A stretch of DNA of 64,000 nucleotides from Acetispira formosa (nom. nud.) (lineage in GTDB: Bacteria > Desulfobacterota > Desulfarculia > Adiutricales > Adiutricaceae): positions 2,318,001 through 2,382,000 of the forward strand of contig CP026657.1 of NCBI GenBank assembly GCA_023525915.1. The letters are read 5' to 3'. Below, piece after piece: positions 1 through 7,905 of this stretch; within the stretch, counting starts at the first letter, position 1, and each line of letters opens with the position of its first letter. Position numbers and translations under genes: made by a program. Under the pieces are notes generated by a model, which saw nothing but the letters and a program-made list of their open reading frames with translations, made no database searches and was not told the origin of the DNA.

Positions 1-304
1 GTTTGCCGCTGGCGGCAATGGCCTCGGCCACCTCACCGACCTGAACGCCTTCGCAGCCAAGGCCGATCACCAGGGCCGCGCCGACATTGTTGTTGAGGCC
101 GAAGCCAATGAGGGTGCGGCGGGTGATATCAAGATCCAGCCCAATCTGGCTGCATCCATGCTGGTTGTGGACGGCCACCGAGCCGGGGGCCAGCGCGGCG
201 ATGCGCTCGGCGCAGACAGTGGCGCAGACCGAGACGGGCAGAATCAGCAAATGGTTGCGGAGGCCAAAGTAGCCGTTGTCGCGGCGATAGCCTGAAATTT
301 TCAT
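1..304 (-). CDS. UxaA-type dehydratase, catalytic part (partial, runs off window)
   Basis: The reading frame starts at the ATG at 304 and is open to the window edge, so only the first ~101 residues are visible. It begins MKISGYRRDNGYFGLRN and contains HNQHGCSQIG and a GLGCEG motif, the pattern of the large C-terminal domain of UxaA-family sugar-acid dehydratases (altronate, galactarate and related hydroxyacid dehydratases). These enzymes remove water from an aldonate to give a 2-keto-3-deoxy acid. Its ATG overlaps the stop of the upstream SAF-domain gene (ATGA), so the two are translationally coupled. In canonical UxaA both domains are in one chain; here they are split into two subunits, as in several anaerobes. 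Substrate is not determinable from the sequence. Confidence 0.85.
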   Translation of the reverse strand, partial: MKISGYRRDNGYFGLRNHLLILPVSVCATVCAERIAALAPGSVAVHNQHGCSQIGLDLDITRRTLIGFGLNNNVGAALVIGLGCEGVQVGEVAEAIAASGK

Positions 305-582
305 GAATGCACCTGATCACCGCGTCCGCGAGTGCTTTCAATGTTGTGCACATGTACATAGTCGCCGGGCTGGATGTCGGTTATGGCCCGGCCGATGATC
401 TGGCCGTATTTGTAGCAGAGCTCCCCCCGCTTTATTTCTGTTACGGCGATTTTATGAAAAATCGGCACATCCTGGGCTGCGGTTATGGATTGTCCGCCGG
501 CCTCCACTGTCTCGCCCTTCATCAATGTTTTCAGGCAAGTGACGACGTTGTCTTTATCATTAACTTTCAAAACAGCACTCAC
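301..582 (-). CDS. UxaA-type dehydratase, small SAF-domain subunit
   Basis: A ~93-residue protein with the SAF domain found at the N terminus of UxaA (SAVLKVNDKDNVVTCL near the start, then IPIFHK-like and GQIIGRAITDIQPGDYVHVHN near the end). The frame is open further upstream to an ATG at 624, but the GTG at 582 has AAAGGA eight bases before it and begins at the natural start of the domain, so I chose it. It lies 63 bp after larA-like and overlaps the large dehydratase subunit by 4 bp. The pair should form one heteromeric sugar-acid dehydratase in the cytoplasm. Confidence 0.85.
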   Translation of the reverse strand: MSAVLKVNDKDNVVTCLKTLMKGETVEAGGQSITAAQDVPIFHKIAVTEIKRGELCYKYGQIIGRAITDIQPGDYVHVHNIESTRGRGDQVHS

Positions 583-645
583 AGAAAAGATCCTTTCACC
601 GGGGCGGCGGCGCGGGTGCGGCAAGCGGCCCGCGCGCGTTCGCCG

Positions 646-1920
646 CTATTTTTTACGCACGATAACCCCGACTCCGTCGGGTATGGCGGTGATGGAGCCG
701 GGACGGCCCAGAATTTCATCGGCCATTTTCAGAGCGTCCTCCAGGCTGCCGGCGTGGCGCATATGAAGGGCCTCCACCATCTCCTTCGGGGCTTCAGTCA
801 CCAGAATCACAGTGGCCCACATCAGCACCCTGGCAAAAATCTGCGATTGCCACTGATCGGGTATGGTGTCCCCGGCTTCGCGGGCCCGGAAGGTTTCCAT
901 CATGCGGCTCAGGTCTTTTTCATTGTTGAAAGTGTCGTAGAAAACTTCGCCGCCGTGGCCGTCCTCACCCCGCGCGGCCATGATGATTACCCCGCCCTGG
1001 CGGCAGGTGGCCTCACCGGCGGTCATGCCCTTAACGGCCTGATACAGGTTCTGATCCAGCGGGTAGCCGCCGTTGGTGGTGATGGCGATATCGGCCTCTA
1101 TAGCGTCCACCCCGGCCAGGTCATTGACAAAAGCGGCCCCGGCCAGATGGGCCTTATCATAGTGACCGGCAAAGGCGGCAATGACTTTTTTGCTGGAATC
1201 CACCACCGCGTTGACAATGAAAGCCAGATTGGCCTGACGAGCCGCGTCGACCATGTCTTTGTGAATGGGATTGCCCTCCAGAACGCCGGTGCGGGACTGG
1301 GGATGATCGATGAAAGCCGCACAGTGGTTGGCCATAACGCTTTTCCGATTGGTCACGCCGGGAAAGACGCTCTTGCGGCCGCCGGAAAAACCGGCGAAAA
1401 AGTGGGGCTCGATAAAACCTTCGGCAATCAAAAGATCGGCCTCAATGGCCGTTTTGTTGATGCGAAGCTCCGCGCCGGAGGGCAGCGTGCCCACTTCAAC
1501 TATCTCCGATTCGTCACAGTCATGAATAAGAATGGGATAGGCGTCAACCACCTCGCGGCCAAACTTTGCGGCCAGTTCTTCACGAGTGGTGGAGCGGTGG
1601 CAGCCGGTGGAAATCAGAATAGTGACCTGCGCGTCCGGGTTGCCGCGCCTGATTTCCTCAATCATCAGGGGAAACATTATTTTGCTGGGCACCGGCCGGG
1701 TGTGGTCGCTGGCCAGGAGGACAATATTTTTTTTGCCGCGCGCCATCTCGGAAAGACGGGGCGAGCCAATGGGGTTCTCAATAGCCCGGCGGACGATGTC
1801 GGTTTCGGTTCCTTCGGGTTTGAAATCGTGAGCTTTGGATAGAAGAACGCCGCGAAGACGATCTTGGGGGATATCCAGGGTCAGTGCGCCGGTCCCGTAC
1901 AGGAAGTCAACTTTGGTCAT
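646..1920 (-). CDS. LarA-family nickel-dependent hydroxyacid racemase/epimerase
   Basis: A 424-residue protein of the LarA superfamily (lactate racemase and relatives, using the nickel-pincer nucleotide cofactor). Visible family motifs are ASDHTRP (residues ~69-75), STGCHRSTTREE (~103-114, cofactor/substrate His), EPHFFAGFSGGRKSVFPG (~171-188, containing the His and the Lys that carries the cofactor) and NHCAAFIDHP (~198-207). The ATG at 1920 has GAGAGGTG in front of it. Characterised members of this superfamily include malate racemase, hydroxyglutarate racemase and D-gluconate 2-epimerases. Here it lies between a KDG permease and a UxaA-type dehydratase, so a C2 epimerase of an aldonate that feeds the dehydratase is a more likely role than lactate racemase (inference). 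No larB, larC or larE cofactor genes are in this window. Confidence 0.88.
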   Translation of the reverse strand: MTKVDFLYGTGALTLDIPQDRLRGVLLSKAHDFKPEGTETDIVRRAIENPIGSPRLSEMARGKKNIVLLASDHTRPVPSKIMFPLMIEEIRRGNPDAQVTILISTGCHRSTTREELAAKFGREVVDAYPILIHDCDESEIVEVGTLPSGAELRINKTAIEADLLIAEGFIEPHFFAGFSGGRKSVFPGVTNRKSVMANHCAAFIDHPQSRTGVLEGNPIHKDMVDAARQANLAFIVNAVVDSSKKVIAAFAGHYDKAHLAGAAFVNDLAGVDAIEADIAITTNGGYPLDQNLYQAVKGMTAGEATCRQGGVIIMAARGEDGHGGEVFYDTFNNEKDLSRMMETFRAREAGDTIPDQWQSQIFARVLMWATVILVTEAPKEMVEALHMRHAGSLEDALKMADEILGRPGSITAIPDGVGVIVRKK

Positions 1921-1960
1921 GTGGGCACCTCTCTAAGTTTTATAAATATTGGCGGTGGGC

Positions 1961-1999
1961 TGGAGACATGGGCGAAAAAATTTATCGTCCATGTCTCCA
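1961..1999 (-). promoter_or_regulatory. Intercistronic hairpin between kdgT and the larA-like gene
   Basis: An 11-bp perfect stem (TGGAGACATGG paired with CCATGTCTCCA) with a 17-base AT-rich loop lies in the 127-bp gap between the permease and the racemase. There is no T-run on the minus strand, so it looks like an mRNA-stabilising or attenuating hairpin rather than a full terminator. Confidence 0.5.
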
Positions 2000-2047
2000 A
2001 CGTTATGGCCGCGCGAAATGAGAAGAAGCGGGGCGCCTCAGTTCCCG

Positions 2048-3028
2048 CTAGCAGGCGGGTGAGGATGGCTTGGGAACGCGGGCCCAGGAACTGCCTTTTT
2101 TGGTCAGGTATTTATCCATCATAACCACTATCACCGGGCAGAGGAAAGCGGTGACCAGGCACGAGGCCGCAATCTGGGCGGTGGCCACAGGCACCAGGGC
2201 CTGCATGGCCGGATCGGCGGCGGCAATGGCCAAAGGAGTGCCGACGGCGTTGCCGGCGGTGGAGCCTTCAGCCAGGCCGCAGAGCGGTTTTTCGCGAAAC
2301 AGGGCCAGGGCGAAGAAGCCGGCGAAACCAGTGATAACGGCCGTCATAACGCCAAGGATGATGCCGGAGCCGCCCGCATTAACTATATCATAAAGATTCA
2401 TGCCCGCGCCAAGGGGGAACGCGAAAAAGGGAATCATCAGCTTTTCGCCCTGGGCCAGGAACTTACGCATATCGGGATCGAGGTTGCCCAGAATCATGCC
2501 GAGGGTAATGGGAAGGGCCACGGCCACGAAAGCCTGCCAGGGGATGGAGGCGAAGCCGGAAGCGCCCAAGGCGACCATGGTGAAGAAGGGTCCGTCGTTG
2601 ATGGAAAGAACGGAAACCGCGCCCACGTCGGTCTCATCACCGAACTCGCCGGAAAGGGCCACATAGAGGCCGCCGTTGGAGTTGGTCATGGCCGCGATGA
2701 TGGCCAAGGGGGTGAGGCCCAGAACGCCCGCCGCCCCAAAGGCTTTGCCTACGCCTATGCCGATGATGACTCCCACCGCGTATTTTACGGCGGTGAGGAT
2801 GAAGCCCTTTTTCAGGGCCTTGGGAGCCGCGTTAAAGCTGAGCTGGGAACCCATGCAGAAGAGGAAAACGCCTAGAATGGGCAAAGCGCCGGTTTTGCTG
2901 AACATGGCCGTGGTAAACCCGCCGATGGCCAGCACCTCAGGAAAGAAGGTGTTGAAAATCGCGCCCAAGAGAAGGGGAATGACCATCAGGCCGCCCGGAA
3001 TTTTGTCGATTGTCTTTTTAATCTGCAT
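2048..3028 (-). CDS. kdgT: 2-keto-3-deoxygluconate permease
   Basis: A 326-residue hydrophobic protein matching the KdgT family in length and in sequence: it opens MQIKKTIDKIPGGLMVIPLL and contains GAIFNTFFPE, AAMTNSNGGLYVAL and SINDGPFFTM. It should import 2-keto-3-deoxy sugar acids across the inner membrane by cation symport through ~10 helices. The frame extends upstream to 3127, but AAAGGAG lies seven bases before the ATG at 3028 and family members begin here. It is the first gene of the minus-strand sugar-acid operon; a sigma-54-type promoter lies ~175 bp upstream. Confidence 0.92.
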   Translation of the reverse strand: MQIKKTIDKIPGGLMVIPLLLGAIFNTFFPEVLAIGGFTTAMFSKTGALPILGVFLFCMGSQLSFNAAPKALKKGFILTAVKYAVGVIIGIGVGKAFGAAGVLGLTPLAIIAAMTNSNGGLYVALSGEFGDETDVGAVSVLSINDGPFFTMVALGASGFASIPWQAFVAVALPITLGMILGNLDPDMRKFLAQGEKLMIPFFAFPLGAGMNLYDIVNAGGSGIILGVMTAVITGFAGFFALALFREKPLCGLAEGSTAGNAVGTPLAIAAADPAMQALVPVATAQIAASCLVTAFLCPVIVVMMDKYLTKKGSSWARVPKPSSPAC

Positions 3029-3046
3029 GTAAACTCCTTTAAAACT

Positions 3047-3120
3047 CTTTGAAAGCCGCTTCCCGGCCGTTTCTCCACAGACGGACCGCCGCCTTGGCGT
3101 TGACGGCAGGCCCTGTCCGC
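3047..3120 (-). repeat. Dispersed repeat, family IV copy 1, in the kdgT leader
   Basis: About 75 bp containing CTTTGAAAGCCGCTTCCCGG and GGCAGGCCCTGTCCGC (plus-strand reading). It matches 47583-47660 along its length with some substitutions and small gaps. In both cases the repeat lies in the sense orientation shortly upstream of a start codon: 19 bases before kdgT here, ~66 bases before the NtrC-type regulator at 47517. Confidence 0.65.
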
Positions 3121-3203
3121 GTGTCATTCTGACAACTGAAGCTTTTTATGGACGAGCCGCCAAACGGCGGCGATTAAAGTGCGAAATGATATTTTGAAAG
3201 CAA

Positions 3204-3219
3204 AGCAATAAGAATGCCG
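3204..3219 (-). promoter_or_regulatory. Sigma-54 promoter for the kdgT operon
   Basis: The minus-strand sequence CGGCATTCTTATTGCT fits the -24/-12 consensus (TGGCAY-N6-TTGCW) in all but the first base and in one flanking position, with exact GG-to-GC spacing. It lies between the kdgT operon and two divergent sigma-54 activators, which is the expected place. Confidence 0.65.
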
Positions 3220-3277
3220 ATTTAAATTTATAATAATTTTACTGAGTTATATAGGGCAATCGTTTTTATTCCCAACA

Positions 3278-3312
3278 TTATGGTCAAATATTGACTATAT
3301 TATGGTCAATAT
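3278..3312. promoter_or_regulatory. Likely enhancer sites for the divergent sigma-54 activators
   Basis: TTATGGTCAA occurs twice, starting at 3278 and 3300, exactly 22 bp (two helical turns) apart. The first copy is part of the inverted repeat GTCAA-ATA-TTGAC (3283-3295). The pair lies ~60-95 bp upstream of the kdgT -24 element and ~75-105 bp before the first activator gene, as expected for an upstream activating sequence. The surrounding region 3129-3384 has no gene and is AT-rich. Confidence 0.55.
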
Positions 3313-3384
3313 TTTACCTTATAAGAAAATATTGAGTGAAATCATTATTGAATTGATTTAAAATAGACCATCAAGGAGATTTTT

Positions 3385-5259
3385 GTGGAGATAGCTTTCA
3401 TCGCCCCATATGACCGCATGCGCACCATTGCCCAGAGCATTGTCGACCATAACTACCTGCCGGTGGAGGTTTTGGTCGGCAATATGGAGGCCGGGGTGCG
3501 CGCGGCCCGCCGAGCTTTGCGAGACGGGGCCAAAGTCATCATCAGCCGCGGCCTCACGGCCCGGCTGATCCGCGAGGCTTTTAATATTGAGGTGGTGGAG
3601 GTCAAGGTCTCCGGCAACAGTGTTTTAGCCTTTCTCTATGAACGCACCACCCTGAAGACCAGGATTGCCCTGACCGGGTTCAAGCATATGCTGGATGTGG
3701 CCGAACCCATCTGCGCCACGCTGAAGCGTCAATACGCTGTTTTCGAGCTGGGCGGCGGGCGCTCCTCCCATGAAGTGATGAACGACGTTGAAGCTTTCCG
3801 CCCGGACGTCATTATCGGCGACGCCTTGGCCGTCAATCTGGCTGAAGGGCGGTCACTGAAGCATTTTTTGGTGGAATCCACCGAGGCCACCATGGCCGAG
3901 GCCCTGGACCAGGGCGTCCAGATGCTCGGCAACCTCAAACGCCACCTGGACAATACTGATAAACTCACCGCCGTCCTGAACTGCACCCAGGAGGGCGCGG
4001 CCCTGGTCAGTCACTATAAGATGGTTGAAGAAATTAATTCCTGCGGCTGCGAACTCCTGGGCCTGAGCCGGGAGCAGGTGATAGGATCGGATTTTCGCCA
4101 GGTTTTCGGCTCTTCCGAACTGAATGAGGCTTTGCGGCTGAAAAAGAATCTTCGCAATGTGCTGATGTCCATCAGCGGGCAGCAGTTCGTGCTGGATTTG
4201 ACGGTGGTGAACCCCAAGGCCGATAAAAGCCCGGCCGTGGTTCTGTTTCAGAAAGTTAAAAATGTTCAGGAGACTGAAAGCCGCATCCGCAAAAAACTTT
4301 TCGCCAAAGGTTTCGTGGCCCGCTACACCTTTGACGACATAGTTCGCCAGAGCCGGGCCATGAACGATTTAATCGAAGTGGCCAAAGCCTACAGCGCCAC
4401 TGAATGCGGCATAATGATCCGGGGCGAGACCGGCACCGGCAAGGAGCTTTTTGCCCAAAGCATGCACAACGCCAGCGGCTATGGCGGCGGCCCTTTTGTG
4501 GCCGTTAACTGCGCGGCCCTGCCGGGCACCCTTTTGGAAAGCGAACTGTTCGGCTACGCTCCGGGCGCGTTCACCGGGGCCTTGAAATCCGGCAAGACCG
4601 GCCTTTTTGAACTGGCCCACAACGGCACCCTGTTTCTGGATGAAATAACCGAGATGGACATTTTCCTGCAACCGCGCCTCCTCAGGGCTTTGCAGTCTCA
4701 TGAGATAATGCGGCTGGGCGACGAGCGGGTCATCCCGGTCAAGGTGCGGGTGATCGCGGCCACCAATAAAGATCCGGCCGAGGCTGTGCGGCAGGGCAAG
4801 CTCCGGGCCGATCTGTTTTTCCGCCTCAATGTGCTGGATCTCCATATTCCGCCCTTGCGGGAGCGGCCGGGCGACGCGGCCCACATATTCCTCCACTTTT
4901 TAAGTCGGCTGGGGAGGGGTGGCGAACGGCTTAAAAAACCCGCCCCGGCCTATTTGAAGGCCCTGAACCAGGCCCCCTGGCCCGGGAATGTGCGTGAGCT
5001 GGAAAATTTCGCTGAAAAATACGCCACCCTCAGCCGTCTGCCTGGCAGCCCCGTCCCCGCGCCGCCTTTGGCGGCCTCCGCCGCGCCCGCCATTTTAACC
5101 GGGGGGAGCTTGAATGAAGCCATAAAAGGCCACGCCCAAACCGTTCTTCTGGAAGAGAGCGGCAACATCAGCCGGGCGGCCCGCCGCCTGGGCGTCAGCC
5201 GCAACACTCTGAAACGCCGTCTGGGCCTTGCGGCCGGAATTGAAAATGGTGCTCAATGA
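3385..5259 (+). CDS. PrpR-type sigma-54 activator, first of a pair
   Basis: A 624-residue regulator. Residues ~1-190 resemble the PrpR N-terminal sensor domain (opens MEIAFIAPYDRM), followed by a PAS-like region (~190-300) and a sigma-54 AAA+ domain with Walker A GETGTGKE (~351-358), sigma-54-contacting GAFTGA (~395) and Walker B GTLFLDEI. The C terminus (~585-620) is a Fis-type helix-turn-helix (ISRAARRLGVSRNTLKRRL). The start is GTG at 3385 with AAGGAG seven bases before it. It lies divergent to the sugar-acid operon with a sigma-54 promoter between them, so it most likely senses a pathway metabolite and activates kdgT-larA-uxaA (inference). It overlaps the next activator by 4 bp (ATGA). 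Confidence 0.88.
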   Translation: MEIAFIAPYDRMRTIAQSIVDHNYLPVEVLVGNMEAGVRAARRALRDGAKVIISRGLTARLIREAFNIEVVEVKVSGNSVLAFLYERTTLKTRIALTGFKHMLDVAEPICATLKRQYAVFELGGGRSSHEVMNDVEAFRPDVIIGDALAVNLAEGRSLKHFLVESTEATMAEALDQGVQMLGNLKRHLDNTDKLTAVLNCTQEGAALVSHYKMVEEINSCGCELLGLSREQVIGSDFRQVFGSSELNEALRLKKNLRNVLMSISGQQFVLDLTVVNPKADKSPAVVLFQKVKNVQETESRIRKKLFAKGFVARYTFDDIVRQSRAMNDLIEVAKAYSATECGIMIRGETGTGKELFAQSMHNASGYGGGPFVAVNCAALPGTLLESELFGYAPGAFTGALKSGKTGLFELAHNGTLFLDEITEMDIFLQPRLLRALQSHEIMRLGDERVIPVKVRVIAATNKDPAEAVRQGKLRADLFFRLNVLDLHIPPLRERPGDAAHIFLHFLSRLGRGGERLKKPAPAYLKALNQAPWPGNVRELENFAEKYATLSRLPGSPVPAPPLAASAAPAILTGGSLNEAIKGHAQTVLLEESGNISRAARRLGVSRNTLKRRLGLAAGIENGAQ

Positions 5260-7331
5260 AGACCATCGCCGTGGTGGCCAATCACAAATCATATTCCAGC
5301 TACCTCAAAGCCAATCTGGAGCGGTATTTCCAGCCTTATGCCGCTATCAACTGCTACTCCACCAAAGAAGCCGAGCTGCTGGACTATATCCCCGGCGATT
5401 TGGTGCTGGTTTCGGCTTTCACCATCTTTCAGAATGTGAAGCACAAAATCCGCCCGGATTCGGATATGATTCTGGCCTCCATCACCATCAACCGCGAGGG
5501 GCTCACGCCCCTGAATGAACTCCCGGCCGGAACCAGGGCTTTGCTCTGCAACATTGACTACCGCACCTGTATGCAGGTTATCGCTGAACTTTACACGGCT
5601 GGTTACCGCAACCTGGAATTGGTACCCTATCACGGCGAAGGCGATTATGACCGCACCATCGAACTGGCCATTACCCCGGATGAATTCCATATGGTGCCGT
5701 CGGATATGAAGCGGGTGATCGATATCGGCCAGCGGGTGCTGGATCTTAACTGCATTTACGACATAGCCGGGCACCTGGGCCTGGGCGAAGAATTCGCCTC
5801 GGCCGAACTGGTAGGCCTCCGGGGCGGGCAGATCAATTCCGGCATTGAAAGGGTGCTGGGCGAGCACCAGAGCATGTCCGAGCGCATCAGCGTGCTCCTG
5901 ACCCTGATTCCGCAGGGCATTCTGGTCACCAATGTCACCGGGCGAATCTGCCTCAGCAATGAAAAGGCCGACCGGCTTCTGGAAAAGCGTTCGGACGTGC
6001 TGGCCGGTTTCGCCCTTGGCGATGTTCTGCCGGAACTGAATGAATTCGAATCACAGACCAAACAAGACAGCGCCAAGCAGCTCATCATCAATGTGGAGGG
6101 CAACAATTTAGTGGTGGCGGTCACCCAGATCGTCATCTCCGGTGAGGTCAAGGGCACGGTCATAACGCTGGACAACTTTGAGGAGCGTGAAAACATCCAG
6201 CACGACATCCGGTCGCGGCTCAGTAAAGTCGACCATTTCGCCCGCTATCATTTTGACGACATCGTCGGTAAAAGCCGGGCCATCCGCGAGACCATGGCCA
6301 CGGCCCGCCGCATCGCCCGCTCGGACGGCTCCATCCTCATTGCGGGCGAGAGCGGCACCGGCAAGGAAGTTTTCGCCCAGAGCATCCACAATGAATCGCC
6401 GCGCCGCGATTACAATTTCGTGGCCGTCAACTGCGCGGCCATTCCTGAAAACTTGCTGGAAAGCGAAATGTTCGGTTATGAAGAGGGCTCCTTCACCGGG
6501 GCCCGCAAGGGGGGCCGGGCGGGCTACTTCGAGCTTTCCCACCGGGGCACCATTTTTCTCGATGAAATCGCCGAACTGCCGCTTCAGCTTCAGTCCAAGC
6601 TTTTGCGGGTCATTGAGGAACGCAAGATCATCAAGATCGGTTCTCAGAAAGTGGTGGACGTTGATGTGCGCATCATTGCCGCGACTAATCGCGATTTATT
6701 CGAACTGATGGAAAAGGGCCTTTTCCGGGAAGACCTCTATTACCGTTTAAACGTTCTGCCTTTGCGATTGCCGCCGCTGCGGGACCGGAGCGAAGATGTT
6801 CTTCTCTTGATCGAGCATTTCCAAAAACTTCAAAAACTGAACTTCAACCTCAGCCCGGAATGTGCCGGCCGCCTGTGCGGAGATCCCTGGCGGGGCAATA
6901 TCCGCGAACTCAGAAACATTGTTGAGTATCTGGGCAGCCTTGATAAGCCGGTCATCACAGAGGCGGATTTACCGGACCGGGTCCAGCGGCCCAGGAAGCC
7001 CGCCGCCCTGGCCCGGCCGGACCAAACCGGCTTTCTGCCGGGAGAAGAAACACCGCTGGTGAAGAGCTTTTTGCTCAAGGAGGGCCGTCGGCTGGAGCTG
7101 TTTATCTTCATTCTGCGCGAACTGTCCGCCGCCCTGGATCGGGGCGAACGCCTGGGGCGGCGCTCCCTGTTGGAAGCATCGGACCGGAACCGCCGCGGAT
7201 TCACAGAGGCCGAGATAAGGGGCGCTCTGAAGCGGCTGGACGAATATGGCTTTGTCTATCTGGGTCAGGGCCGGGGCGGCAGCCGGATCAGCCGGGCCGG
7301 GGAGATTTTTTTACATAATTTTCGGGATTAA
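5256..7331 (+). CDS. PrpR-type sigma-54 activator, second of a pair, atypical C terminus
   Basis: A 691-residue activator whose ATG overlaps the stop of the preceding activator. It has a PrpR-like N-terminal domain (opens MKTIAVVANHKSY), a PAS-like segment (~205-310) and an AAA+ domain with GESGTGKEVFAQS (~366-378), EGSFTGA (Ser in place of the usual Ala of GAFTGA; this variant is seen in natural activators) and GTIFLDEIAEL. The C terminus does not end in a Fis helix-turn-helix. Instead the last ~90 residues (LVKSFLLKEGRRLELFIFIL onward, with FTEAEIRGALKRLDEYGFVY) look like a winged-helix module. The two activators may form a hetero-oligomer, or respond to different signals at one promoter; the sequence alone does not decide this. 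Confidence 0.86.
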   Translation: MKTIAVVANHKSYSSYLKANLERYFQPYAAINCYSTKEAELLDYIPGDLVLVSAFTIFQNVKHKIRPDSDMILASITINREGLTPLNELPAGTRALLCNIDYRTCMQVIAELYTAGYRNLELVPYHGEGDYDRTIELAITPDEFHMVPSDMKRVIDIGQRVLDLNCIYDIAGHLGLGEEFASAELVGLRGGQINSGIERVLGEHQSMSERISVLLTLIPQGILVTNVTGRICLSNEKADRLLEKRSDVLAGFALGDVLPELNEFESQTKQDSAKQLIINVEGNNLVVAVTQIVISGEVKGTVITLDNFEERENIQHDIRSRLSKVDHFARYHFDDIVGKSRAIRETMATARRIARSDGSILIAGESGTGKEVFAQSIHNESPRRDYNFVAVNCAAIPENLLESEMFGYEEGSFTGARKGGRAGYFELSHRGTIFLDEIAELPLQLQSKLLRVIEERKIIKIGSQKVVDVDVRIIAATNRDLFELMEKGLFREDLYYRLNVLPLRLPPLRDRSEDVLLLIEHFQKLQKLNFNLSPECAGRLCGDPWRGNIRELRNIVEYLGSLDKPVITEADLPDRVQRPRKPAALARPDQTGFLPGEETPLVKSFLLKEGRRLELFIFILRELSAALDRGERLGRRSLLEASDRNRRGFTEAEIRGALKRLDEYGFVYLGQGRGGSRISRAGEIFLHNFRD

Positions 7332-7516
7332 TAGGTTACCACATAGCCCATTAACCCCGTTTATCGATCATGCCCGATGTTTTCAAGAACGCAAAGCCTC
7401 TTTTTCATCCCCTTCAAACAAAGCGATTGAAGAAAATCAAAACACCGTTTCATTTTTTGGCATAATCATCGCTTATCTAAAATTTGCCTACTACGCAGTC
7501 AATATTAGTAATTATG

Positions 7517-7740
7517 GAAAAGCGGGCGACCGCCGCCGGGGGAAATGTTTTTGCCCGGTGAGGTTCCGGGCCGTCACCTCACCGGGCAAAAACATTTCCC
7601 CCGGCGGCTGCCTGGTCAGCCACAACCGCCGTCATCGCCGAGTGGGAGCCGGAAGCCGGAAGTTTTGGTCCGGCTCCGTGACTAAAGACCCCCGGAACGG
7701 AGCCGGACCAAAACTTCCGGCTTCCGGCGGGTCAATGCGA
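7517..7740 (-). repeat. Composite hairpin element CE1 (type A then type B)
   Basis: This fills most of the gene-free stretch 7332-7905. Hairpin A has perfect 32-bp arms (7532-7563 with 7577-7608) and a 13-base loop. Hairpin B has perfect 32-bp arms (7648-7679 with 7697-7728) and a 17-base loop containing GACTAAAGACCCCCGGA. The ~40-bp linker contains a form of GACCAGGCA shared with the other copies. The element is inverted relative to CE2-CE4. Open frames across it are artefacts of the palindromes. Confidence 0.85.
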
Positions 7741-7800
7741 TTTCTTATAAGATGACAATATACAAAATATATTCCCATACGGATCAAGTCTGCCCCACAG

Positions 7801-7895
7801 CCAAGGGGGCACCGCTCTTAATACGATGATGGCCGCCGTAATAACTATTACGGGAAACCGCAACCTAGACATGGGGTCCGGGCCCTGCCCGGCAC
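7801..7895 (+). repeat. Dispersed leader repeat, family V copy 1, before nhaC-like gene
   Basis: About 95 bp with CTCTTAATACGATGATGGCC, CTATTACGGGAAACCGC and a terminal hairpin CCGGGC-CCT-GCCCGG that ends directly at the AGGAGG ribosome-binding site of the next gene. A copy with the same order and orientation precedes pgk (55083-55180), also ending at its ribosome-binding site. A partial copy lies at 33662-33725. Confidence 0.6.
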
Positions 7896-7905
7896 AGGAG
7901 GAGAA

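Noticed and set aside
307..1842. A 511-codon open frame on the plus strand
   Set aside because: It is antisense to larA-like and UxaA genes that have clear family motifs and ribosome-binding sites; its translation shows no recognisable protein.
3029..3127. N-terminal extension of KdgT to 3127
   Set aside because: It is translated repeat family IV and lies before a better start with AAAGGAG.
7246..7755. Open frame running from the second activator into the gene-free region
   Set aside because: It reads through the palindromic arms of CE1 and has no ribosome-binding site or family resemblance.
7801..7895. Known riboswitch (fluoride or Na+ class) before the nhaC-like gene
   Set aside because: GATGATGGCC and AACCGC look suggestive, but I cannot align the rest to a known consensus, and the same sequence precedes pgk.
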